From assembly GCA_029960065.1 (NCBI GenBank), contig JASCOF010000004.1, positions 1 to 64,000 of the forward strand: a DNA stretch of 64,000 nt, read 5' to 3'. This document shows positions 33,552 to 40,053 of this stretch, piece by piece. The notes under the pieces were generated by a model. That model made no database searches. It was not told where the DNA came from and saw only the letters and a list, made by a program, of their open reading frames with translations. A program made the position numbers and the translations under genes. Origin of the DNA: Flavobacteriaceae bacterium PS02336 (GTDB lineage Bacteria > Bacteroidota > Bacteroidia > Flavobacteriales > Flavobacteriaceae). Within the stretch, counting starts at the first letter, position 1; the number at the start of each line of letters is the position of its first letter.

Positions 33552-34459
33552 TTTTTTAATAAATTTTTTAAAGCGTTATCAATATTCCCAAACTTAAACT
33601 GAAACCCATTTCCTAAAAGTCGTTTCGGAATCACATTTCTACTTTTCAAAACCAATTCAGTTTCTGTTCGAATAAAAAAAGATCCAATTTCAAGAAAGAA
33701 TTTATTCATCGGAATTCCGAATGGAAAACCAACTGCTTTTCGAAGTCTCTGCATAAAATCAGCATTTCGAATTGGTTCTGGAGAAACAATATTGATAACG
33801 CCAGATAGTTCTTTTTCAATAATAAAATCAATTGCATTCGCAAAATCTTCTTCATGAATCCAGCTTATAAACTGATTGCCGCTTCCTTGTTTTCCACCAA
33901 AACCAATCTTTGCTAAAGTCTTCAACGGAATAAAAGCGCCTCCATCTTTTCCTAAAACAATCGAAGTTCGCAAAGCTGTTTTTAAAGTATTTGGAGTTTC
34001 AGTTTTAAAGAATGCTTTTTCCCAAGAAAGCGCCACATTTATAGAAAAGTCATTTCCGATTTCGCCGTCAACTTCATCCATTTGTTTGTCTAAAGAAAAA
34101 CGATAAATGGTTGAAGTCGATGAATTCAGCCAATGTTTCGGTGGATTTTGACAATTTAAAACCGCTTTATTTAGAATTTTGGTGCTTTCAATTCGAGATA
34201 ATAGAATCTCTTTTTTGTTTTCTTTCGTGTAACGGCAATCAACAGATTTTCCTGCGAGATTAATTAAAACCGTCGCATTTTCTAATTCTTTTTCCCAACC
34301 AGAAAAAGTTCTGGCATTCCAGTTTACATGTTTAATTCCGTCAATTGTTTGAGATTTTCCTCGAGTTAGAATTACAATTTCTTCAAATTTATTTTTGAAA
34401 TGATTGACTAAAACTTGTCCAAGAAAACCGGTTCCGGCTGCGATTATAATTTTTTTCAT
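33548..34459 (-). CDS. TIGR01777 family epimerase-like protein
   Basis: A 303-residue member of the NAD(P)-binding SDR-like group often called SulA/YfcH. The Rossmann motif GTGFLGQ is near the N-terminus. NLAGKSVDCRYTKENKKEIL (with SRIESTKIL following) is the family signature, and FISWIHEEDFANAI and NIVSPEPIRNADFM follow. Reaction unknown. The frame can be extended to 34564, but that extension contains a strong 15-bp hairpin and is noncoding, so the start is the ATG at 34459. Confidence 0.9.
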   Translation of the reverse strand: MKKIIIAAGTGFLGQVLVNHFKNKFEEIVILTRGKSQTIDGIKHVNWNARTFSGWEKELENATVLINLAGKSVDCRYTKENKKEILLSRIESTKILNKAVLNCQNPPKHWLNSSTSTIYRFSLDKQMDEVDGEIGNDFSINVALSWEKAFFKTETPNTLKTALRTSIVLGKDGGAFIPLKTLAKIGFGGKQGSGNQFISWIHEEDFANAIDFIIEKELSGVINIVSPEPIRNADFMQRLRKAVGFPFGIPMNKFFLEIGSFFIRTETELVLKSRNVIPKRLLGNGFQFKFGNIDNALKNLLKK

Positions 34460-34477
34460 TTTTATATTTTTTGCGTT

Positions 34478-34510
34478 AAACCTGACGGGTTTTAAAAACC
34501 CGTCAGGTTT
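34478..34510 (-). terminator. Strong hairpin inside the operon, between DCC and TIGR01777 genes
   Basis: Perfect 15-bp arms AAACCTGACGGGTTT and AAACCCGTCAGGTTT with a three-base loop. There is no long T run directly after it on the minus strand, so it could be a weak terminator, an RNA-stability element or a repeat. The CCTGACGGGTTT word resembles the gcvP terminator region. Confidence 0.6.
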
Positions 34511-34518
34511 CCGAGAGA

Positions 34519-35337
34519 TTAATTGAGAATAAAAATTAAAGCAAGAATTCGGTAAAGAATCCAAGTGAAAGATAAGTAAAAAGGAAGTCTTAAAATTTTC
34601 ACTCTTCTAAAATGTTCCAAAAACATAATCAAAACCGTCATTCCAAACCAACCTAAAATAATCGTTTGTGGAAGCTGGAAAAACTGATTCAAAATTAAAA
34701 CTGGACTTAAAATTAAAGAACCAAATAAAGAAACCGTCATTAAACTTCCTGCGTAATTCAGAATTGTTTTTTTATCAAATCTCAAAAGGAATAAACTTTG
34801 AAAAAAAATCTGACCCAAAGCCAAAATAATTTCTCTTGTAATATTAGATTTTGGAAGATTCAGAATCAAATTAGAATATCCAAATAAAATAAAACTTGTC
34901 AATGTTAAAGCAAATCCGATAAAAAGAAATCTGTATTTATAATTGAAATCTGGAGTACATTGCAATTTGTTTTCTTCTTTTACATTTCCTGGAATAATTA
35001 CTTTTCTGTTATAAGAAACAAAAGAATACATTTTTTTCAGAATGAAATGAATTGGTTTTACCGTTGCAATTTTTTCAATTAAAGGAAAAGAAAAACCTAC
35101 CACTTTTATTAGACTGTCAATTCCGTAAATAACAGTTTTGGTTTTATTATCGACCAAAGCAATTTCGTTTGGCGCGCGTTTTAAGTCCACAAAATTTTGT
35201 TCTTCGGCAGATAATTGGCAATACGATTTTCTTCCGTTTTCATCAAGCATGCCGCTTTTTACAAATCCAGTTGTGTACAAACTGCAAAGCGGACAATCTT
35301 CATCATAAAGTAAAGTTTGGTTTTCTAACGTTTTCAT
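34519..35337 (-). CDS. DCC1-like thiol-disulfide oxidoreductase family protein with membrane tail
   Basis: A 272-residue protein. The N-terminal part (about 1-115) is a DCC/DUF393 thioredoxin-like domain with YDEDCPLCSLY, giving the CxxC pair Cys15-Cys18. The C-terminal half (about 130-272) has four to five membrane helices, as in DUF393 proteins fused to HTTM/DoxX-like tails. It may carry out redox chemistry at the inner membrane. It is 27 bases after DUF2071. Confidence 0.82.
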   Translation of the reverse strand: MKTLENQTLLYDEDCPLCSLYTTGFVKSGMLDENGRKSYCQLSAEEQNFVDLKRAPNEIALVDNKTKTVIYGIDSLIKVVGFSFPLIEKIATVKPIHFILKKMYSFVSYNRKVIIPGNVKEENKLQCTPDFNYKYRFLFIGFALTLTSFILFGYSNLILNLPKSNITREIILALGQIFFQSLFLLRFDKKTILNYAGSLMTVSLFGSLILSPVLILNQFFQLPQTIILGWFGMTVLIMFLEHFRRVKILRLPFYLSFTWILYRILALIFILN

Positions 35338-35364
35338 GATTTTTGGTTTTAAAGATGAATAGTT

Positions 35365-36105
35365 TTATGCGTATAATTCTTTCTGAATAGGAATCAATTC
35401 AATTTTTCTTTTGTTTTTAACCGTAATTTTTGAGCCTTCAGCCAGAAAGATTGAAGTTGGTTTTTGAGTTTGAAGAAATCCAAAATCGGTTCCGTAATTT
35501 TTTTCGAAATCAATATCAATTCGATGATTTAAAACTTCAAATTGTTCCCATCTTGGATGTGTCACTTCATATTCAAAAGTGGTTTCTTCGTCAATTTTAG
35601 TATATCCAAAATAATGTTCTGTAATAAATTCGGCTTCAGAATCCATTTCGATTTTACTCAAATCTTTTTTGGTTTCAATTTCAATGGTGTTCCATTCTTT
35701 TTCATTTTTCCATTGATAAATGAAAGTATTGCTATTTTTATTTTCAATGATTTCATATCTCATTTTCTGAGTTTCATAATGTTCTTGATACAAAGTGTTA
35801 GCAATAAAAGTGATCGCTTTTTTAGGAACAATTTCTTTAATAAAAACAACACCACGTTTCCATTCGCCATTTTCGAAACGTTTTACATAAAATCTCAGAT
35901 TCACTTCTTCAAAGTTGGTGTGAAACGGAACTTTCAATCCTAAAACTTTGGTGTTTTTAAACATAAATCCGACCAAACTGACGTAACATTTGTTGTTCCA
36001 AATATCAATCTCAGTTCCTGCTGGAAGATATTTTTCTAATATTTCAGCATCAACTTCATAATTGAAAAGTGCTAAATTTTTCCATTCTGCTTTTAAGAAG
36101 TTCAT
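35365..36105 (-). CDS. DUF2071 (YqjF) family protein
   Basis: A 246-residue soluble protein with the DUF2071 signature: LAEWK-type start FLKAEWKNLALFNYEVDAEI, LEKYLPAGTEIDIWNNKCYV, SLVGFMFKNTKVLG and FEEVNLRFYVKRF, then RGVVFIKEIVPKKAI. Its fold resembles acetoacetate decarboxylase-like proteins, but the reaction is unknown. Its start overlaps the preceding stop as ATGA. Confidence 0.88.
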   Translation of the reverse strand: MNFLKAEWKNLALFNYEVDAEILEKYLPAGTEIDIWNNKCYVSLVGFMFKNTKVLGLKVPFHTNFEEVNLRFYVKRFENGEWKRGVVFIKEIVPKKAITFIANTLYQEHYETQKMRYEIIENKNSNTFIYQWKNEKEWNTIEIETKKDLSKIEMDSEAEFITEHYFGYTKIDEETTFEYEVTHPRWEQFEVLNHRIDIDFEKNYGTDFGFLQTQKPTSIFLAEGSKITVKNKRKIELIPIQKELYA

Positions 36106-36437
36106 TGGTGTGCTTTTTTGTAGATTAATATTGATAGATAAAAGGCAAGTATTGGAGGTACTCCGAATAATATATAGTTTAAAAAATTATATAACTCCAA
36201 TTTAGAAATCACTACAAGGGAAATGAAGAAAAGAAAAACACTCACTAAATATATTTTAAGATTTTTATCTTGAGGTTCATCAACTAACATTTTTATTCCA
36301 ATAATTACTTGAAATATTCCAGTAGGTATTAGTGCAAGCATTGCAATTGATATAAAGCCAATGTTAAATGTTGCGAGCAAACAAAAGAATAGTGGGAATC
36401 CAACAAAAAAATAATTGAAGTAATTAATGTTTTTCAT
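36102..36437 (-). CDS. Small membrane protein, first gene after the regulator
   Basis: A 111-residue protein with three to four hydrophobic helices (NYFFVGFPLFFCLLATFNIG, ISIAMLALIPTGIFQVIIGI, LVSVFLFFISLVVISKL). No family recognised. It lies directly below the second copy of the palindromic operator and overlaps DUF2071 by ATGA. Confidence 0.72.
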   Translation of the reverse strand: MKNINYFNYFFVGFPLFFCLLATFNIGFISIAMLALIPTGIFQVIIGIKMLVDEPQDKNLKIYLVSVFLFFISLVVISKLELYNFLNYILFGVPPILAFYLSILIYKKAHQ

Positions 36438-36453
36438 AGTTATTGATTGTTTT

Positions 36454-36479
36454 AAACTTTCAGAAATAATTGAAAGTTT
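36454..36479. promoter_or_regulatory. Putative GbsR operator 2
   Basis: A palindrome AACTTTCA (36455-36462), an 8-base spacer GAAATAAT, then TGAAAGTT (36471-36478). It is 23 of 24 bases identical to the site at 37036-37059. It lies 17 bases before the ATG of the first membrane protein. A weak -7 match (TATTTCTG) overlaps it on the minus strand. Confidence 0.7.
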
Positions 36480-36505
36480 GAATTAAATTTTTTTAGTTTG
36501 AAGAT

Positions 36506-37009
36506 TTACTTCATCATTTTTATAACCAATTTTCCCAACCAGTTATCATTAAATTCAGTCATTTTATCCAGCATATTATCTGCTTTTAAAACGAAATCGT
36601 ACAATTTAGTAGTCTGATCCACAAAATGTTTTTCTTCTGCTGAATCTTTTGCTTCAATGGTAGAAACTTCTTTTAAGATTTTCAGTGTTGGTTTGATTTC
36701 TCTTTTACTTCTTTCTCTGGAAATTTTTACTGCTAATTCGTCTAAATCTTTTTCTGCTGTGAAAAATTCTTTTCTTTCGCCAGCTTTGTATTCTTTATAA
36801 ACAATTCCCCAATCCATCAAACCTCTTAAGTTCATACTGGCGTTTCCACGGGAAATCTGCAATTCTTCCATAATGTCTTCCATAGAAACAGGTTCGTTCG
36901 AAACCATTAATAAAGCGTGGATCTGTGCCATCGTTTTATTAATTCCCCATTGAGAACCTAAGGCTCCCCAGGTTTGTACAAACTTATTTTTTGCTTCTTT
37001 AAATTCCAT
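36506..37009 (-). CDS. GbsR/MarR family transcriptional regulator
   Basis: A 167-residue winged-helix repressor of the GbsR branch of MarR. Features are FVQTWGALGSQWGINKTMAQ at the start, PVSMEDIMEELQISRGNASM as the DNA-reading helices, LRGLMDWGIVYKEYKAGERK as the wing, and a C-terminal helical dimer part. It heads a run of six co-oriented genes ending with SRPBCC. A near-perfect promoter has its -33 word inside a palindrome, which predicts self-repression. The -7 box ends four bases before the ATG, so the mRNA may be leaderless. Confidence 0.9.
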   Translation of the reverse strand: MEFKEAKNKFVQTWGALGSQWGINKTMAQIHALLMVSNEPVSMEDIMEELQISRGNASMNLRGLMDWGIVYKEYKAGERKEFFTAEKDLDELAVKISRERSKREIKPTLKILKEVSTIEAKDSAEEKHFVDQTTKLYDFVLKADNMLDKMTEFNDNWLGKLVIKMMK

Positions 37010-37013
37010 GGAT

Positions 37014-37045
37014 CAAATGTAAGTAAAAGTTTTTAAACTTTCAAA
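37014..37045 (-). promoter_or_regulatory. Promoter of the GbsR gene
   Basis: On the minus strand TTTG (37042-37045) and TACATTTG (37014-37021) are separated by 20 bases, a full match to the Bacteroidota -33/-7 pattern. The -33 word lies inside the operator at 37036-37059. Confidence 0.75.
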
Positions 37046-37059
37046 AATAATTGAAAGTT
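37036..37059. promoter_or_regulatory. Putative GbsR operator 1
   Basis: AACTTTCA (37036-37043), spacer AAAATAAT, TGAAAGTT (37052-37059). It overlaps the -33 word of the regulator's own promoter, and an almost identical copy lies before the next gene. Binding by this GbsR protein is inferred, not shown. Confidence 0.72.
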
Positions 37060-37102
37060 ATTTAACGAATTATAAAGTTATGTTAATTGAAGTCCTGAAA
37101 TT

Positions 37103-37132
37103 TTTGATTAAATAATGATACAGCTATTTTTG
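37103..37132 (+). promoter_or_regulatory. Promoter of the NhaP-type antiporter gene
   Basis: TTTG at 37103-37106 and TATTTTTG at 37125-37132, 18 bases apart, match the Bacteroidota consensus. The ATG follows 14 bases after the -7 element. The GbsR operator lies about 45 bases upstream, so effects on this promoter are possible. Confidence 0.7.
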
Positions 37133-37146
37133 TAAAAATCACATTT

Positions 37147-38409
37147 ATGGAATTATACTACACATTTTCGGTACTTATTGTACTGGCTTCTTTCTTCGCC
37201 TATTTAAATTTAAGATTTTTAAAACTTCCCGGAACAATCGGAATCATGATTATTGCGATGCTAGTTTCAGTCGGAATTCGCCTTTTGGGAGATTCTTATT
37301 TTCCTGCAACTACCAAACATTTTTTTGATTTAATAAAAGAATTCGACTTCAACGAAATCCTAATGGGAGCAATGTTGAACTTTCTTTTGTTCGCCGGAGC
37401 ACTTCACGTAAATATGGCAGATCTTAAAGAGCAAAAAGTGCCTATTATGATTTATTCTACAGTAAGTGTAGTATTGTCAGCTCTAATAATTTCTGGTTTA
37501 CTTTTTTATATTGCGCCACTTTTAGGAATAAAAATCCCTTATATATTTTGTTTAGTTTTCGGAACCTTAATTTCTCCAACTGATCCAATTGTAGTTTTGG
37601 GCGTTTTAAAGGAAGCGAAAGTTCCTAAAAGAATCGAAACAAAAATCGTTGGTGAATCTTTATTTAATGATGGAGTAGCCGTAGTGATGTTTGCTGTTGT
37701 TTTGAAAATGGCAACCGACCCGACATTTGATATGACTTTTGGTTCTATTGCTTGGTTATTCGCAAAAGAAGGTATTGGCGGACTTTTATTAGGTGCTGTT
37801 CTTGGGATTTCGGCATCAAACGTTATGAAGAAAATTGACGATTATAAAGTTTCCGTTCTAATCACGCTTTCTATTGTAATGGGAGGATTTTTGATTGCTC
37901 AAAGTTTACACGTTTCGAGTCCGCTGGCGATGGTTGTTGCCGGATTGATTATTGGAAATTACGGTAAAAAAGTTGCGATGAGCGAAATTACCCAAGATTA
38001 TTTAGGGAAATTCTGGGAACTTATTGATGAGATTCTAAACGCTATTTTATTCTTATTTATTGGTTTTGAATTGTTGCTATTGCCAGATTTAAACAAACAA
38101 TTACTAACTGGTTTCGTAGCGATTTTTATTGTATTGTTTTCAAGATTAACCTCAATAGTTTTACCGTGGAAATTCTTTGATATTTTTAAATTCTTCGGAA
38201 TCAGATCTGCTTATAATAAAGGCTCTCTGATGGTTTTAGTTTGGGGAGGAATTCGCGGCGGAGTTTCTATTGCTTTAGTGCTTTCTATGCCAGAAGGAGA
38301 ATATAAAAACCTTTTACTTGAAGTAACTTATATAGTAGTTTTATTTTCAATTGTAGTACAAGGGCTTACTGTTGGAAAATTGGCAAAAAGAGTTTTAGAG
38401 AAAGAGTAG
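37147..38409 (+). CDS. Cation:proton antiporter, NhaP/CPA1 type
   Basis: A 420-residue inner-membrane protein with about twelve helices. CPA1 motifs are present: FGTLISPTDPIVVLGVL (TDP), then RIETKIVGESLFNDGVAVVM with the ND pair that carries the ion, and VWGGIRGGVSIALVLSMP. It likely exchanges Na+ or K+ for H+. It is divergent from the GbsR regulator. Confidence 0.93.
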   Translation: MELYYTFSVLIVLASFFAYLNLRFLKLPGTIGIMIIAMLVSVGIRLLGDSYFPATTKHFFDLIKEFDFNEILMGAMLNFLLFAGALHVNMADLKEQKVPIMIYSTVSVVLSALIISGLLFYIAPLLGIKIPYIFCLVFGTLISPTDPIVVLGVLKEAKVPKRIETKIVGESLFNDGVAVVMFAVVLKMATDPTFDMTFGSIAWLFAKEGIGGLLLGAVLGISASNVMKKIDDYKVSVLITLSIVMGGFLIAQSLHVSSPLAMVVAGLIIGNYGKKVAMSEITQDYLGKFWELIDEILNAILFLFIGFELLLLPDLNKQLLTGFVAIFIVLFSRLTSIVLPWKFFDIFKFFGIRSAYNKGSLMVLVWGGIRGGVSIALVLSMPEGEYKNLLLEVTYIVVLFSIVVQGLTVGKLAKRVLEKE

Positions 38410-38462
38410 AAAATAGAATCAAGATTAAAGAGAAAATAGACTTTATTTAAAACCATTTGATA

Positions 38463-38497
38463 AAAGACTTGCAAAAATTTTTGCAGGTCTTTTTTTA
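38463..38497 (+). terminator. Terminator after the antiporter
   Basis: AAAGACTTGCAAAAA pairs with TTTTTGCAGGTCTTT (one T-G pair) and a T run follows. Confidence 0.88.
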
Positions 38498-38599
38498 TGA
38501 TTTTTCTTCGATCAGATATTTAATTTTTTAAAACACATTTATAATTTGAAAGATTTTTCTCAATTTTATCTTCTAATTTATTTTGTAACTAAATTTTAG

Positions 38600-38629
38600 T
38601 TGCGGATTAAAGATTTAATTATAAATTTG
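38600..38629 (+). promoter_or_regulatory. Promoter of hicAB, touching the start codon
   Basis: TTG (38600-38602), 19-base spacer, TAAATTTG (38622-38629): a full consensus. The hicA ATG is at 38631, one base after the -7 box. Transcription would start at or beyond this ATG, so the mRNA is leaderless or an internal start is used. Confidence 0.7.
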
Positions 38630-38630
38630 T

Positions 38631-38873
38631 ATGAGTAAGATTGATAAACTTATTGAAAAGTTAAAATCAAAACCAAAAGATTTTTCTTGGGATGAAATGC
38701 TGAAAGTTTTAAATCATTTTGGTTATAAACAAATTGCACAAGGAAAAACTGGTGGTTCAAGAAGAAAGTTTGTAAATGAGAATAAACAAATTATAAGTTT
38801 ACACGAACCACATCCGCAAAAAGTTTTGAAAGGATATCAGCTTGATATTATTATTGAACATTTGGAATTGTAA
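38631..38873 (+). CDS. hicA: HicA family mRNA interferase toxin
   Basis: An 80-residue toxin of the HicA fold that cuts mRNA when not bound by HicB. The family pattern is clear: WDEMLKVLNHFGYKQIAQGK, then TGGSRRKF and LHEPHPQKVLKGYQLDIIIE. The position of the catalytic GSH of E. coli HicA reads GSR, and histidine occurs later in HEPHP. This GSR form occurs in a subgroup of the family as I recall it. hicB starts one base after the stop, so they are one transcript. Confidence 0.88.
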   Translation: MSKIDKLIEKLKSKPKDFSWDEMLKVLNHFGYKQIAQGKTGGSRRKFVNENKQIISLHEPHPQKVLKGYQLDIIIEHLEL

Positions 38874-38874
38874 T

Positions 38875-39225
38875 ATGAAAAACTATTTAGAATATAACGG
38901 ATACATTGGGACTTTAGAATTTTCTGCGGATGATAAAATATTCTTTGGAAAAATTCAAGGTATAACCGATTTAATAACCTTTGAAGGTTCTTCGGTTACA
39001 GAATTGGAAGAGTCTTTTAAAGAAGCTGTTGAAGATTATTTAGAGACATGCAAATTATTGAATAAAGCTCCAGATAAAACATATAAAGGATCATTTAATG
39101 TGAGAGTCTCTCAGGAACTGCATCAAAAAATAGCACTTTTAGGCGTTAAAAAAGGATTGAATTTAAATGAAGTTGTAAAAGAAGCCTTGTCTTATGTTGT
39201 TAAACATGAAGAAATTTTAAATTAA
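38875..39225 (+). CDS. hicB: HicB family antitoxin
   Basis: A 116-residue antitoxin. The N-terminal partial RNase-H-like part (NYLEYNGYIGTLEFSADDKI, FFGKIQGITDLITFEG, ELEESFKEAVEDYLETC) would cover HicA. The C-terminal part (SFNVRVSQELHQKIALLGVK, then GLNLNEVVKEALSYVV) is a ribbon-helix-helix DNA-binding end, suggesting autoregulation of the pair. The start is ATG at 38875; the longer frame from 38842 lies inside hicA. Confidence 0.9.
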   Translation: MKNYLEYNGYIGTLEFSADDKIFFGKIQGITDLITFEGSSVTELEESFKEAVEDYLETCKLLNKAPDKTYKGSFNVRVSQELHQKIALLGVKKGLNLNEVVKEALSYVVKHEEILN

Positions 39226-39259
39226 AAAAAAGCCGAAACATTTCTGTTTCGGCTTTTTT
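39226..39259. terminator. Bidirectional terminator between hicB and sanA
   Basis: AAAAAGCCGAAACA/TGTTTCGGCTTTTT with T runs on both strands, between convergent genes. Confidence 0.9.
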
Positions 39260-39919
39260 TTATCGTTTATCTTCTTTTGAATAATTCGATTCTCCATTAA
39301 TATTAATTTCTCCGCCTAAAAAACGAGGTTCACGATTTCTCAAAACATCAAAAAAGGATTTGAAAACAGAACCATATTCTCTAAACGTAACATATTTATA
39401 TCCCAAATATTCTCCTTTATTTGCAGAATAACCAGCTGATTTAATTCCGAGTTTTTGTCCAATATAAATAGCACGATTTAAATGATATTCCTGAGAAATT
39501 AAAGTTGCTTTTTTAATCTTGAAAATGTGTTTAGCGCGATAAATGGTCGAATACGTATCGAAACCAGCATAATCAATAAAAATTTTGGTTGTGTCAACTC
39601 CGTGATTGAAGCAGTAATTTTTCATCACCGTTAATTCGTCATATTCTTCTCGGCCGTTATCTCCAGAAAGTAGAATTTTATTAATTCGTTTTGCTTTCCA
39701 AAGCATAATTCCGGCATCCAAACGATCTTTCAAATATTTGCTTGGTTGATCTCCATTAATTCCTGCTCCAAAAATAATTCCCACATCATTTTTAGGGAAT
39801 TTTTTAATTGAATAATGAATGTATTTCTTAGTAGAAGATTTTACATAGTAATTTACTGAAACTACAGCAATCAATCCTATAATTGCAAGATAAAGGACTA
39901 TTTTATAATATTTTTTCAC
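39260..39919 (-). CDS. SanA/YdcF-like DUF218 protein
   Basis: A 219-residue protein with one N-terminal membrane helix (residues about 5-25) and a periplasmic DUF218 domain. Typical words: DVGIIFGAGINGDQPSKYLK, RLDAGIMLWKAKRINKILLS, GDNGREEYDELTVMKNY, IDYAGFDTYSTIYRAKHIF and LISQEYHLNRAIYIGQKLGI. E. coli SanA affects the envelope barrier to vancomycin at high temperature. Enzyme activity is unknown. Confidence 0.9.
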   Translation of the reverse strand: MKKYYKIVLYLAIIGLIAVVSVNYYVKSSTKKYIHYSIKKFPKNDVGIIFGAGINGDQPSKYLKDRLDAGIMLWKAKRINKILLSGDNGREEYDELTVMKNYCFNHGVDTTKIFIDYAGFDTYSTIYRAKHIFKIKKATLISQEYHLNRAIYIGQKLGIKSAGYSANKGEYLGYKYVTFREYGSVFKSFFDVLRNREPRFLGGEININGESNYSKEDKR

Positions 39920-39994
39920 GATATATTTTTGTAAGATTAAGATTTAAAAAATGCGAAGATAGCTAAATTTCTTTCTAAGTAAAATCAAATAAAA

Positions 39995-40020
39995 AAACCG
40001 ATGTATTTCTACCTCGGTTT
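39995..40020 (-). terminator. Weak terminator after the M3 peptidase gene
   Basis: AAACCGA pairs with TCGGTTT around a 12-base loop, with an A run that reads as T on the minus strand. Confidence 0.5.
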
Positions 40021-40053
40021 CAAAATATCTAGTAGTCTAAGAAGTCTAAAAGT

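Noticed and set aside
34460..34564. N-terminal extension of the TIGR01777 protein
   Set aside because: It contains the 15-bp hairpin and part of the DCC gene; the Rossmann motif begins right after the ATG at 34459.
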